Origin: Clostridium sp. CAG:914
GTDB lineage: Bacteria > Bacillota_I > Bacilli_A > RF39 > UBA660
Assembly (NCBI GenBank): GCA_000437895.1
Contig: FR902129.1
Span: 1-64,000, forward strand
Direction of reading: 5' to 3'
Length of the DNA: 64,000 nucleotides
Shown: in pieces, positions 8,571-16,778 of the stretch
How positions within the stretch are numbered: the first letter of the stretch is position 1
Layout: the number at the start of each line of letters is the position of its first letter
The notes under the pieces: model-generated
Databases searched by the model: none
Told to the model about the DNA's origin: nothing
Seen by the model: only the letters and a program-made list of their open reading frames with translations
Position numbers and translations under genes: made by a program

Positions 8571-8739
8571 ATTTTTCTCTAAAACTATCACATATTGTTT
8601 CTTCTTTACACATACAATCATCATTATCACAATTACAAGTAATACTAACTTTCTCTAAAGTACAATAATCACAATCATTATGCTTACAAGATCTAACATC
8701 ACATTTAATAGCTTTATTTATTTCACAATCTTTTTTCAT
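8569..8739 (-). CDS. DUF1540-type cysteine-rich small protein
   Basis: 56 aa with nine cysteines. The order IKCDVRSCKHN, then a Cys cluster (CNCDNDDCMC) and the ending ETICDSF is the pattern of DUF1540 proteins, small putative metal-binding proteins common in Clostridia and Bacilli, with no established function. A clear Shine-Dalgarno (GGAGGT) sits five bases before the ATG at 8739. The gene is too short for default gene calling thresholds. It converges on the phosphohexomutase through the shared terminator. Identification is by motif; metal binding is inferred. Confidence 0.78.
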   Translation of the reverse strand: MKKDCEINKAIKCDVRSCKHNDCDYCTLEKVSITCNCDNDDCMCKEETICDSFREK

Positions 8740-8825
8740 AATACCTCCATAATTAGTTTGTCCAAAATAAACACAAATATGTACTTAATTTAAAACAAGC
8801 TAAGAAATAATACATATCATATAAT

Positions 8826-9092
8826 ATGAAAGAAAAAGAAGAAGCAAAAACGGATACATTACTAGCTTTTATTCTAGGGTATATATTAATAGATAATTTA
8901 TCGAGCACAGAGCAAAATGCTTTAGGCAATTGGCTCATGCTAGTAGCACAAACATTGTGTACTAGTGGATCTTCTCATTTTAATAGAGACTGGAAAAATC
9001 ATATAAATAGTAACAATGATACAATAGATATGAGAAAAATATTAAAAACTGCTGAAGAATCTTTAGATAAACTAAACAAGTTTCTACAATAA
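8826..9092 (+). CDS. Hypothetical small protein, 88 aa
   Basis: Residues 12-45 form a moderately hydrophobic stretch (LLAFILGYILIDNL, then NALGNWLMLVAQTLCT), followed by a charged helical tail. Similar-looking short proteins with an EQNALGNW motif occur in Firmicutes without known function. There is no Shine-Dalgarno and TATAAT directly abuts the ATG, so the true start or promoter is uncertain. It could be membrane-associated. No function proposed. Confidence 0.6.
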   Translation: MKEKEEAKTDTLLAFILGYILIDNLSSTEQNALGNWLMLVAQTLCTSGSSHFNRDWKNHINSNNDTIDMRKILKTAEESLDKLNKFLQ

Positions 9093-9143
9093 TATATTCT
9101 TTACTAATAAAGTAATTTATGATAATATTTAATTGTGATATAT

Positions 9144-9881
9144 ATGAAAAACATTAATAAAATTGTATTAATTTTAGGTGCTTCTTCAGATATAGGAGAG
9201 TATTATGCTAATTATTATTCAAACTTAGGTTATATAGTAGTGCTTACATATAATAATTCTTACAAAGAAGTATTAAACCTATATAATAGTATCAAACAAA
9301 AAACAGAAGTCTCTATGTATAAAGTATCTGCTAATATAGAAGAAGAAATTAATAATTTATTTAAGAATATTATAGATAAATATGGAAATATAGATATAGT
9401 TATTAATCTAGTAGCAACATACAATGATAATATAATTACAGAAAAAACTAAAAAAGACTTTATGAATATAATAGATGTTAACATAGGAAGTGCTTATCTA
9501 ATATGTAAATATTCTAAAATATATCTTAATAATAGTTTAATAATTAATATGTCTTCTACAGATGGAATAGATACTTATAACGAATATAATATAGATTATG
9601 CCGTATCAAAAAGTGGTATTATTACTTTAAATAAAGCAATGTCATTAATAGATAAAAGTAATAAATATTTATGTATAGTTCCCAATTGGATAAATACTAG
9701 AAGCACAAGAGAAATAGATAAAACATTTTTAGATAATGAATTAAAAAGAATAGGACAAACAAGACTTATTGAAGTAAATGAATTAATTAATACTATTTCT
9801 GAAATAATTAATAATTTTGAAAGTGGAAGTTGTTATAGAATAGATATAAAGGATGATAAACTATGGATAAAATTAATTTAA
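9144..9881 (+). CDS. SDR-family NAD(P)-dependent oxidoreductase
   Basis: 245 aa from the ATG at 9144, chosen over an ATG nine bases upstream because the Rossmann strand follows directly. Seen: cofactor loop LGASSDIGEYYANYY near residue 11, NLVATYND (the NNAG equivalent), the catalytic Ser in NMSSTDG and the Tyr-x-x-x-Lys of IDYAVSKSGI near residue 152. This is the short-chain dehydrogenase/reductase fold; the closest general type is FabG-like, but substrate cannot be called. It overlaps the following PLP enzyme by 19 bases, so the two are co-translated. Confidence 0.82.
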   Translation: MKNINKIVLILGASSDIGEYYANYYSNLGYIVVLTYNNSYKEVLNLYNSIKQKTEVSMYKVSANIEEEINNLFKNIIDKYGNIDIVINLVATYNDNIITEKTKKDFMNIIDVNIGSAYLICKYSKIYLNNSLIINMSSTDGIDTYNEYNIDYAVSKSGIITLNKAMSLIDKSNKYLCIVPNWINTRSTREIDKTFLDNELKRIGQTRLIEVNELINTISEIINNFESGSCYRIDIKDDKLWIKLI

Positions 9882-11095
9882 GTATAATAAATAAATATGA
9901 AGATAAATGTAGTCAAGTATATAAAGAATTAGAACGTATTTGTATGATTAATAGCAATAAAGTATTAAATGCATTTCACAAGCATAACATTAGTGAAAGC
10001 CATTTCTATTCTTCTACTGGCTACGGATATAATGATCTAGGAAGGGATGCCATTGAAGAAGTTTATGCTACAATATTTTCTGCAGAAGATGCTCTAGTAA
10101 GAAGTCAATTCATATCAGGAACACATGCTCTTACCATAGCTTTAAATGCAATGTTAAGACCAGGTGACATAATGTTATCTATAACAGGCAAACCTTATGA
10201 TACATTAGATGAAGTAATAGGTATAAAACATAACGAAAGTTCCCTAATATCTTACCATGTTCAATATAATGAAATAGATTTAATTAATAATGATTTTGAC
10301 TATAATAAAATTGAAAAATTCTTAATTAACAACAAAGTAAAATTAATACACATTCAAAGAAGTAAAGGATATTCTACAAGAAAAAGTATTGATATAGATA
10401 AATTAGAAAATGTTATTAAATTTATAAGAAAAATAGATAAAAACGTCATTATCATGGTTGATAATTGTTATTGTGAATTTGTATCTACCAAAGAACCAAT
10501 AGAAGTAGGAGCAAATATCGCCGTAGGATCTCTTATAAAAAATTTAGGTGGTGGAATAGCATCAAATGGAGCATATATTGTTGGAGATAAACGTTTAGTA
10601 AAACTATGTGCTGAAAGATTAAATGTTCCTGGTCAAGGAAAAGAAGTAGGACCATCAATGGAACAAAATAGAAACTTCTTAAAAGGATTATATTTAGCAC
10701 CTTCAGTAGTTATGAATAGTTTAAAAGTATCAACTTTACTTAGTTATATAATGTCTTGCTATGGTTATGAAGTTGATCCAAAGTATAACGAAACAAAAGC
10801 AGATATTGTTTTAAATATTACTTTTAACGACCCAGAAAAATTAATAAAATTTTGCCAAATTGTACAATCATCTTCAGCAATTGATGCTAACTACGTCCCA
10901 ATACCTACTGATATGCCTGGATATGATGATAAGATAATTATGGCAAGTGGTTCATTTACCCAAGGTTCTTCAATAGAAATGTCTTGTGATGGACCAATAA
11001 GACCACCATACATGGCATACTTTCAAGGAAGTTTAACCTACGAATATGGAAAAATAATGATTATGAAAGTTATAAATGAAATGTTAGGAGAATAA
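9863..11095 (+). CDS. Methionine gamma-lyase-like PLP enzyme (aluminium-resistance protein family)
   Basis: 410 aa. The architecture matches the Met_gamma_lyase (PF06838) family, fold-type I PLP enzymes related to cystathionine lyases that Bacilli annotate as YnbB or aluminium-resistance protein. Seen: HFYSSTGYGYNDLGRD, the cofactor loop FISGTHALTIALNAMLRPGD near residue 90, NCYCEF before the PLP Lys, and LIKNLGGGIASNGAYIVG with the Schiff-base Lys near residue 226. The substrate is not established. It lies between the SDR gene (overlap) and murD (2-base gap), an operon arrangement; in other Firmicutes the gene often sits near glnR or hfq. Confidence 0.87.
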   Translation: MDKINLSIINKYEDKCSQVYKELERICMINSNKVLNAFHKHNISESHFYSSTGYGYNDLGRDAIEEVYATIFSAEDALVRSQFISGTHALTIALNAMLRPGDIMLSITGKPYDTLDEVIGIKHNESSLISYHVQYNEIDLINNDFDYNKIEKFLINNKVKLIHIQRSKGYSTRKSIDIDKLENVIKFIRKIDKNVIIMVDNCYCEFVSTKEPIEVGANIAVGSLIKNLGGGIASNGAYIVGDKRLVKLCAERLNVPGQGKEVGPSMEQNRNFLKGLYLAPSVVMNSLKVSTLLSYIMSCYGYEVDPKYNETKADIVLNITFNDPEKLIKFCQIVQSSSAIDANYVPIPTDMPGYDDKIIMASGSFTQGSSIEMSCDGPIRPPYMAYFQGSLTYEYGKIMIMKVINEMLGE

Positions 11096-11097
11096 TA

Positions 11098-12438
11098 ATG
11101 AATAAATTAGAAGAATTTAATTTGGAATTAAAAAAGAAAAAGATAGCTGTTATTGGGGTAGGTGTAAGTAATATTCCTTTACTTGACTATTTAAAAGACT
11201 TATCAGCTAATGTCACTATATTTGATAAAAAAGAAATAACAATTGATATGTCTAAATATAATTTTAAAGTATTCACTGGAAGTGATTATTTAACTCACTT
11301 AAAAGGTTTTGATATAATTTTCCGATCACCAAGTTGCCTACCTACTACAAAAGAATTGGTAGAAGAAGCAAATAGGGGAGCGTATATTACAACAGAAGTA
11401 GAAGAAGTTATTAGACTAACACCTGCTAAAGTAATTGGTATAACAGGATCTGATGGAAAAACTACTACTACAACATTAATAAGTAAAGTACTAGAAGCTA
11501 ACAATTATCATGTTTTTCTTGGAGGTAATATAGGAGTACCATTGTTCACTAAAATAAAAGACATGACTAAAGATGACATAGTAGTATTAGAACTATCTAG
11601 TTTTCAATTAATGAATATGCGCGTATCACCATCTATTTCAGTTATAACCAATATTTCTCCTAATCATTTAGATTATCACAAAGACTATCAAGAATATATT
11701 GATGCTAAAACTTGTATATATAAAAATAGCAATGGTATTTTAGTTTTAAATAAAGACAATGAAATTACAAGTAATTTAACTTCAACTAGAGAAATAAGAT
11801 ATTTTAGCAGATACCAAAAAACTAATTATTTCTACGTTTCAGATAATAACATATATTATAAAGATAAATTAATAATTAACACTAAAGATTTACACATAAG
11901 AGGAGTACATAATTACGAAAATATTTGTGCATGCCTATCAGCAATAATAGATCTAATAGATTTAGATAAATCAATAGAAGTAATAAAAAAATTTAGTGGA
12001 GTAGAACATAGAATAGAATTTGTAAGAGAAATTAATGGTGTAAAATGGTATAACGACTCCGTATCATCTAGTCCAACAAGAACAATTGCCGGATTAAATT
12101 CATTTACAGAACCCATAGTATTAATAGCAGGAGGATATGATAAAAATTTAGATTATACACCTCTAGCTAAGCCAATATTAGAACATGTTAAACAATTAAT
12201 ACTATTTGGAAGCACCAAAGATAAAATATTAAATGCTGTTACTAAAGAAAAAACTAATGAAAATATAGAAATACACGTTTTAAACACCCTAGAAGAAGTA
12301 GTAAATAAAGCCAAAGAAGTATCTAACAAAGGTGATGTTGTATTATTCTCACCAGCAAGTGCTTCATTTGATTTGTTCAAAAATTTTGCAGACAGAGGTC
12401 TTCAATTTAAAGAACTAGTAAAAAAAATACCAGATTAA
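11098..12438 (+). CDS. murD: UDP-N-acetylmuramoylalanine--D-glutamate ligase
   Basis: 446 aa. Cytoplasmic peptidoglycan ligase adding D-Glu to UDP-MurNAc-L-Ala. Seen: N-terminal Rossmann region (KIAVIGVGVSNIPLLDYL), the ATP loop GITGSDGKTTTTTL near residue 116, GGNIGVPL, ELSSFQLM, NISPNHLDYH and the central-domain motifs GVEHRIEF and NDSVSSSPTRTIAGL near residue 320, typical of the Mur ligase family and the MurD branch. It ends in a bidirectional terminator. It stands apart from the mra/dcw cluster; ftsA-ftsZ lie about 34 kb away in this window. Confidence 0.95.
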   Translation: MNKLEEFNLELKKKKIAVIGVGVSNIPLLDYLKDLSANVTIFDKKEITIDMSKYNFKVFTGSDYLTHLKGFDIIFRSPSCLPTTKELVEEANRGAYITTEVEEVIRLTPAKVIGITGSDGKTTTTTLISKVLEANNYHVFLGGNIGVPLFTKIKDMTKDDIVVLELSSFQLMNMRVSPSISVITNISPNHLDYHKDYQEYIDAKTCIYKNSNGILVLNKDNEITSNLTSTREIRYFSRYQKTNYFYVSDNNIYYKDKLIINTKDLHIRGVHNYENICACLSAIIDLIDLDKSIEVIKKFSGVEHRIEFVREINGVKWYNDSVSSSPTRTIAGLNSFTEPIVLIAGGYDKNLDYTPLAKPILEHVKQLILFGSTKDKILNAVTKEKTNENIEIHVLNTLEEVVNKAKEVSNKGDVVLFSPASASFDLFKNFADRGLQFKELVKKIPD

Positions 12439-12449
12439 TGGTATTTTTT
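12422..12449. terminator. Bidirectional terminator after murD
   Basis: AAAAAATACCA (12422-12432) / TGGTATTTTTT (12439-12449), loop GATTAA. It serves murD and the convergent Cys-rich gene, overlapping both stop codons. Confidence 0.85.
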
Positions 12450-13076
12450 TCTATATCCTGTACAAGTTAAAGTTTTAATCTTAACTTCTTTTCGTACATA
12501 ATATCCATGACCAGATTTACTAGGATTTGCTAAAGCAACAGAACATTTATTAATATTACTATTAATTCCATAATATTCCATTAAATCTCTAGTCATATTA
12601 TAATAAATTCTAACAGCTTCCTCATACTTTTCATATTCAATAGCACTAACAGCTTTCTCTATATAATAATTAAATAAAAGAGTAGCCATTTCTTCACTAT
12701 ATTCACTATTACTTAAACAATAAGCAATTTTAGGTCCAATTTTATCATAATTAACAAGAATAGGTAAATATTTCTTGTTTTTTTGTAAATAATCATTTCT
12801 AAATTTTCTCAATGTATTTAAATAATAATTGTTATTATCAAACCCAAGAATATTACACATTACAGTAGTTATATAACAACCACTATTTCTATGTGTCCTA
12901 GAATTATCTATCATATTATCAATAGTACTACTACTTCTAGAATAAGCTTCGCAATATGAACCACAACTTGGATCATCACCATAATATCTGTCTCCTTTTT
13001 TTTCACAATAGTATTTACCATAACTATTAGCAGTACATGGATCTAAATAAGTACAACTAGCACAGCATTTACTCAT
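12435..13076 (-). CDS. Cysteine-rich protein with CFI-box-like region
   Basis: 213 aa. The first 45 residues carry eight cysteines (CCASC, then CEKKGDRYYGDDPSCGSYC), likely a zinc- or other metal-binding module. Near residue 84, SGCYITTVMCNILGF followed by LNTLRKFRNDYLQ matches the CFI-box pattern found in many bacterial proteins of unknown function. The C-terminal half is helical. Its Shine-Dalgarno is AGGAGGAA, and a TGA-extended TATAAT lies just upstream on the minus strand. Function unknown; a structural zinc role is inferred. Confidence 0.75.
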   Translation of the reverse strand: MSKCCASCTYLDPCTANSYGKYYCEKKGDRYYGDDPSCGSYCEAYSRSSSTIDNMIDNSRTHRNSGCYITTVMCNILGFDNNNYYLNTLRKFRNDYLQKNKKYLPILVNYDKIGPKIAYCLSNSEYSEEMATLLFNYYIEKAVSAIEYEKYEEAVRIYYNMTRDLMEYYGINSNINKCSVALANPSKSGHGYYVRKEVKIKTLTCTGYRKKYH

Positions 13077-13127
13077 AATTCCTCCTCATGGCACTATATT
13101 ATATCACTAATTAAAAAATAATGCACT

Positions 13128-13167
13128 AAAAAAATACATATCATAGTTTAATACCTTGATATGTATT
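13128..13167 (-). terminator. Terminator of the radical SAM gene
   Basis: ATACATATCA (13134-13143) pairs with TGATATGTAT (13157-13166). On the minus strand the hairpin is followed by a U-run from the A-tract at 13128-13134. The stem includes the gene's stop codon. Confidence 0.7.
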
Positions 13168-14067
13168 CCTTCTTTTCATTTCCTTATCTATATCATTCAA
13201 TAATTGACATTTATCAACTAACCACCTAGGTTCTACCAAAGTTTCCTTATCAGGATCCGATGTAATCCTATTAATAACAATCTCTGGTCTTAATAACTCT
13301 AATTGTTTTATAACAATATCAATATATTCTTCTTTAGACAAAATTTTAAACCTTTCTTTTTTATACATCGTATCAATAACCGTATCTTTTATAATATATA
13401 ACATATGAATTTTAATACCCTGTATATCTAACTTATTTAAATATCTAACAGTATCTAACATCATTTCTTCTGTTTCATAAGGTAACCCATTAATTATATG
13501 AACACAAACATTAATATTTCTCTTCCTAAGTTTAACAACCATATCCTCAAATTGTTTTAAACTATGACATCTATTTATAAGAATAGAAGTCTTTTCATGA
13601 ATAGTTTGTAATCCCAATTCAATAGTTAAAAAAGTCCTCTTACTAAGTTCTTCAAGATAATCCAAACAATCCTCACTAATAGCATCACACCTAGTAGCAA
13701 TATTAAGACCAATAACATCATCCTGTTTCAAAATACATTCGTACTTTTCTTTTAAAACATCCAAACTCGCATAAGTATTTGTTCTAGCTTGAAAATATCC
13801 AATATATTTACAAGGAATATGTTTTTTATTAACCACTTCTTTCATCTTCAAAAACTGTTCTTCTAAACTATCTTCCTTGTCACCACCAAATTCACCACTT
13901 CCACTTTTAGAACAATAAATACATCCTCCATATCCAATACGTCCATCTAAATTAGGACAACTAAATCCACCATTTAAACTAACTTTAAATACTTTAATAC
14001 CAAATTTATTTTTATAAAAATAATTTAAAGTATGATATCTTTTATTATCTAATGTATACTTAAACAT
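13141..14067 (-). CDS. TIGR01212-family radical SAM protein (YtqA/YhcC-like)
   Basis: 308 aa. Residues 25-50 hold VSLNGGFSCPNLDGRIGYGGCIYC, whose three cysteines are in the unusual spacing of the TIGR01212 family rather than the common CxxxCxxC. The sequence continues with GSGEFGG, TRCDAISEDCLDYLEEL, ELGLQTIHEKT and HIINGLPYETEEMM, all typical of the Elp3/MiaB-like radical SAM barrel. The bound 4Fe-4S cluster cleaves S-adenosylmethionine; the biological substrate is unknown, with tRNA modification often suspected. Monocistronic, with its own terminator. Confidence 0.88.
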   Translation of the reverse strand: MFKYTLDNKRYHTLNYFYKNKFGIKVFKVSLNGGFSCPNLDGRIGYGGCIYCSKSGSGEFGGDKEDSLEEQFLKMKEVVNKKHIPCKYIGYFQARTNTYASLDVLKEKYECILKQDDVIGLNIATRCDAISEDCLDYLEELSKRTFLTIELGLQTIHEKTSILINRCHSLKQFEDMVVKLRKRNINVCVHIINGLPYETEEMMLDTVRYLNKLDIQGIKIHMLYIIKDTVIDTMYKKERFKILSKEEYIDIVIKQLELLRPEIVINRITSDPDKETLVEPRWLVDKCQLLNDIDKEMKRRNTYQGIKL

Positions 14068-14187
14068 AATATTTCACCCAATATAAGTATAACACAAAAT
14101 ATTGTATTAAATATAATTATATAGTATAATAACAAAATGTATATTATTAATTATTGATTATATATTAGTATTAAAGGATGTGTATTT

Positions 14188-14577
14188 ATGGAATTACCAA
14201 AAAAAGGTTTTATATTACCAGATGGTATAATATTAGATTGCTTTGGAGAAAGACATTGCATAAGAGCATTAAGTTACATAAAGTATAACTGTCAAGAAGA
14301 ATATGATAAAAGTATTTTTAACAATTCACCAGTAGATTATTTAATAATAGAGCGTGGAGCAATAAAATTAGACTTAAATAATCATATATTTCATTTTTTC
14401 TATTCAGATGATGTTATGAATTCATATAAGAAAGATACTATTGAAATGCTAAAAAAAGAAGGCTATAACGAATTTATAGTTAATAACCCTCATAAAAATG
14501 TCCTTTCTTCCATAAGAACGTCCTTGTATGGACGACTAGGAATTGTTCCAGAACCGCCATTAACAAGGAAAAGATAA
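14188..14577 (+). CDS. Hypothetical protein, 129 aa
   Basis: I do not recognise the family. The N-terminus reads KGFILPDGIILDCFGERHC, then a helical part, a strand-rich segment DYLIIERGAIKLDLNNHIFHFF near residue 52, and a basic C-terminus (PPLTRKR). No signal peptide or membrane span. A good Shine-Dalgarno (AAAGGATG) precedes the ATG; almost the same leader (ATTAAAGGATGTG) recurs before a six-codon minicistron at 16664. It ends two bases before the convergent glmS with no visible hairpin between them. Confidence 0.72.
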   Translation: MELPKKGFILPDGIILDCFGERHCIRALSYIKYNCQEEYDKSIFNNSPVDYLIIERGAIKLDLNNHIFHFFYSDDVMNSYKKDTIEMLKKEGYNEFIVNNPHKNVLSSIRTSLYGRLGIVPEPPLTRKR

Positions 14578-14579
14578 AT

Positions 14580-16334
14580 TTATTCCACTGTAACAGACTT
14601 AGCCAAATTTCTTGGTTTATCAATGTCTGTTTTTCTTAATTTAGCCACATGATAAGAAATAAGCTGAAGCATAACAACAGTAAGAATAGGGTCAAGTAAA
14701 GGAATGCTTTTAGGAATTTTTATTAAAATATCATAAGTGTCCTTATCTATTTCTAAGTCATCACGAGCAATAATAATAGAATAAGCACCTCTTGCCACAA
14801 CTTCCTTTATATTACTAATAGTCTTATTTTTAATACTATCATCAGTAATAATAGAAATAACTATTGTATTATTACTTATAAGGGAAATAGTACCATGTTT
14901 AAGTTCACCAGCAGGATAAGCCTCTGAATGAATATAAGATATTTCTTTTAACTTTAAACTACCTTCAAGAGAAATAGCATAATCTATATTTCTTCCTAAA
15001 AAGAATATATTATCTTTATCATATATCTGGTTAGCAACTTCTAAATATTGTTCACCCTTGATAATATCATGAATCTGTTTAGATAAATTCTTATAATATG
15101 GTAATAGTTTTTGATAATCCTCATTACTATTTTTAATGGCCAATAGTCCAAGGATATAGACTTGCATAGCATAGACCTTTGTCGTAGCCACAGCTACTTC
15201 AATTCCACAATTAGTATATATTGTTTCATGAGCTTCCCTCGCAATAGAACTACCAAGGGCATTAACTATTGCTAAAGTTTTAGCACCTAAGTCACGTGCA
15301 ATTCTAAGTGAGGCTAACGTATCAGCTGTCTCGCCGGATTGACTAATAAAGATCACCAAATCATTCTCTTTTAAAAATAATTTTTTATATCTAAACTCAC
15401 TAGCAAAACAAGTAATTACTTCTTTATCAGCATACTTTTCAATAAAATATGCTCCAACAAGTCCCGCATAGTAGGCACTACCACAACCAACAATATATAT
15501 CTTATCATATTCTTTAATAGAAGGAATACTGTCAAGGTTATCTAACATATTAGTCCTAAATAATTGTTCTTCTTCATTAATTTCCTTTAACATATAATGA
15601 GAAAATCCCTGCTTATCATATTCATCAGTTTTATAATCAAAAGTATAAACACTCTTATTTAACAATTTATTATTGTTATATATCTTAACATCATCCTTAG
15701 TAACTATCCCAATATCATAGTTATCTAACAAATAATATCTATCAGTATAATTTTTCACAGCAGACATATCAGACACTATAAAGTTTTCATCATCTCCAAT
15801 TCCAATAATCAAAGGACTATCTTTTCTAATACAATAAATTTTATCTAATTCATCACTATTGATTATCAAAACAGCATAACTTCCCTCAAGAATGTTAGAT
15901 ACCCTAAAAATAGTATCTAAAGTATTACCATTATCTTTATATATATCATCAAGTAAAGCAGCAATAACTTCACTATCAGTTTCACTATTAAAAGTATAAC
16001 CCTTTTTTACAAGATTATTTTTGATAATTCCATAATTCTCTATAATTCCATTATGAACAATTGTAAATTTTCCTTGACAAAAAGGATGTGCATTATTCTC
16101 AGTAACACCACCATGTGTAGCCCATCTAGTGTGACCAATACCCATATTTGCTTCATTATCTCTAATCTTTACCTTCAAATTATTTATTTTACCAACAGCC
16201 TTCTCAATAGTAATATTACCATCGTAATAGGCAATACCAGCCGAATCATATCCCCTATATTCTAATCTCTCTAATGTATTAATTATTTTCTTGGTGGCAT
16301 CATTTTTACCTATATATCCTATAATTCCACACAT
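14580..16334 (-). CDS. glmS: Glutamine--fructose-6-phosphate aminotransferase (isomerizing)
   Basis: 584 aa, slightly short of the usual ~600. It makes glucosamine 6-phosphate, the entry to UDP-GlcNAc for peptidoglycan and surface glycans. The N-terminal glutaminase domain begins MCGIIGYIG with Cys2 as nucleophile and has GHTRWATHG near residue 72. Two SIS sugar-isomerase domains follow (GCGSAYYAG, SQSGETADT near 333, EVAVATTKVY, then SEAYPAGELKHG), and the conserved C-terminus ends KPRNLAKSVTVE. Its upstream region is too AT-rich and short to hold a glmS ribozyme; a plain promoter is present instead. Confidence 0.96.
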   Translation of the reverse strand: MCGIIGYIGKNDATKKIINTLERLEYRGYDSAGIAYYDGNITIEKAVGKINNLKVKIRDNEANMGIGHTRWATHGGVTENNAHPFCQGKFTIVHNGIIENYGIIKNNLVKKGYTFNSETDSEVIAALLDDIYKDNGNTLDTIFRVSNILEGSYAVLIINSDELDKIYCIRKDSPLIIGIGDDENFIVSDMSAVKNYTDRYYLLDNYDIGIVTKDDVKIYNNNKLLNKSVYTFDYKTDEYDKQGFSHYMLKEINEEEQLFRTNMLDNLDSIPSIKEYDKIYIVGCGSAYYAGLVGAYFIEKYADKEVITCFASEFRYKKLFLKENDLVIFISQSGETADTLASLRIARDLGAKTLAIVNALGSSIAREAHETIYTNCGIEVAVATTKVYAMQVYILGLLAIKNSNEDYQKLLPYYKNLSKQIHDIIKGEQYLEVANQIYDKDNIFFLGRNIDYAISLEGSLKLKEISYIHSEAYPAGELKHGTISLISNNTIVISIITDDSIKNKTISNIKEVVARGAYSIIIARDDLEIDKDTYDILIKIPKSIPLLDPILTVVMLQLISYHVAKLRKTDIDKPRNLAKSVTVE

Positions 16335-16355
16335 AAAATCACTTCCTTTAATACT

Positions 16356-16383
16356 ATTATATGATAAAATTCTACTTATTCAA
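16356..16383 (-). promoter_or_regulatory. glmS promoter
   Basis: Minus strand: TTGAAT (16378-16383), 16-base spacer, TATAAT (16356-16361), then Shine-Dalgarno AAAGGAAG before the glmS ATG. No ribozyme or riboswitch-like structure lies between. Confidence 0.6.
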
Positions 16384-16498
16384 AATAAAATTAATATTAT
16401 TTACACAACAATAATTTAAAAAATAATAAAAATTTATAAAATAACAAGTAATTTTAAAAAAGTACGAATAATATTATTGAAATGATCAAATAAAAAGT

Positions 16499-16636
16499 AT
16501 GTATCAATTATCGAAAATTAAGTCTGTTAATAATAAAAGAAATAGTAAAAATCCCAATTTAATAAAAAGACAAATACTTTGTAGATTAACTATTTGCAAA
16601 AATACTAATATTTACTATAATCAAATCAAAATATAA
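16499..16636 (+). pseudogene. Possible transposase fragment
   Basis: A 45-codon frame without a Shine-Dalgarno. Residues 24-42 (RQILCRLTICKNTNIYYNQ) resemble the N-terminal LCxxLxISxxTYYY helix of IS3-family OrfB integrases. No inverted repeats or DDE residues follow, so if it is IS-derived it is only a scrap. Weak, by-eye similarity. Confidence 0.25.
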
Positions 16637-16748
16637 ATCAAAGAATATTAAAGGATGTGAATTATGGATAAAAAAAGAAAGTAATTTGTATTTGCAAACC
16701 CCAATCTTTATTATAGACATTTTTTATATTTTTTAGTAAAATATATTT

Positions 16749-16757
16749 TGTTATAAT
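16749..16757 (+). promoter_or_regulatory. Extended -10 promoter of recD2
   Basis: TGT followed by TATAAT (16752-16757), 21 bases upstream of the AGGAGG Shine-Dalgarno region of recD2. The -35 region is just a T-tract (about 16729-16734), so the extended -10 probably carries recognition. Confidence 0.5.
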
Positions 16758-16778
16758 TCTTTTGAAGGAGGCAACACA

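Larger units (their letters stand above)
16335..16778. other. 444-base gene-poor, apparently decayed interval
   Basis: Apart from the glmS and recD2 promoters, this stretch holds no intact gene. It contains a 45-codon open frame (16499-16636) and a six-codon minicistron at 16664-16684 (M-D-K-K-R-K-stop) behind a good Shine-Dalgarno whose leader matches that of the 14188 gene. The look is of degraded mobile or duplicated sequence. Confidence 0.5.

Noticed and set aside
8820..8825. TATAAT directly before the 8826 ATG as its promoter
   Set aside because: A -10 abutting the start codon would place transcription start inside the gene, and there is no -35; it is probably chance in AT-rich sequence.
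16335..16500. glmS ribozyme upstream of glmS
   Set aside because: The leader between the promoter and the glmS ATG is only about 20 bases and the region upstream is almost pure A/T; none of the conserved ribozyme core can be found.
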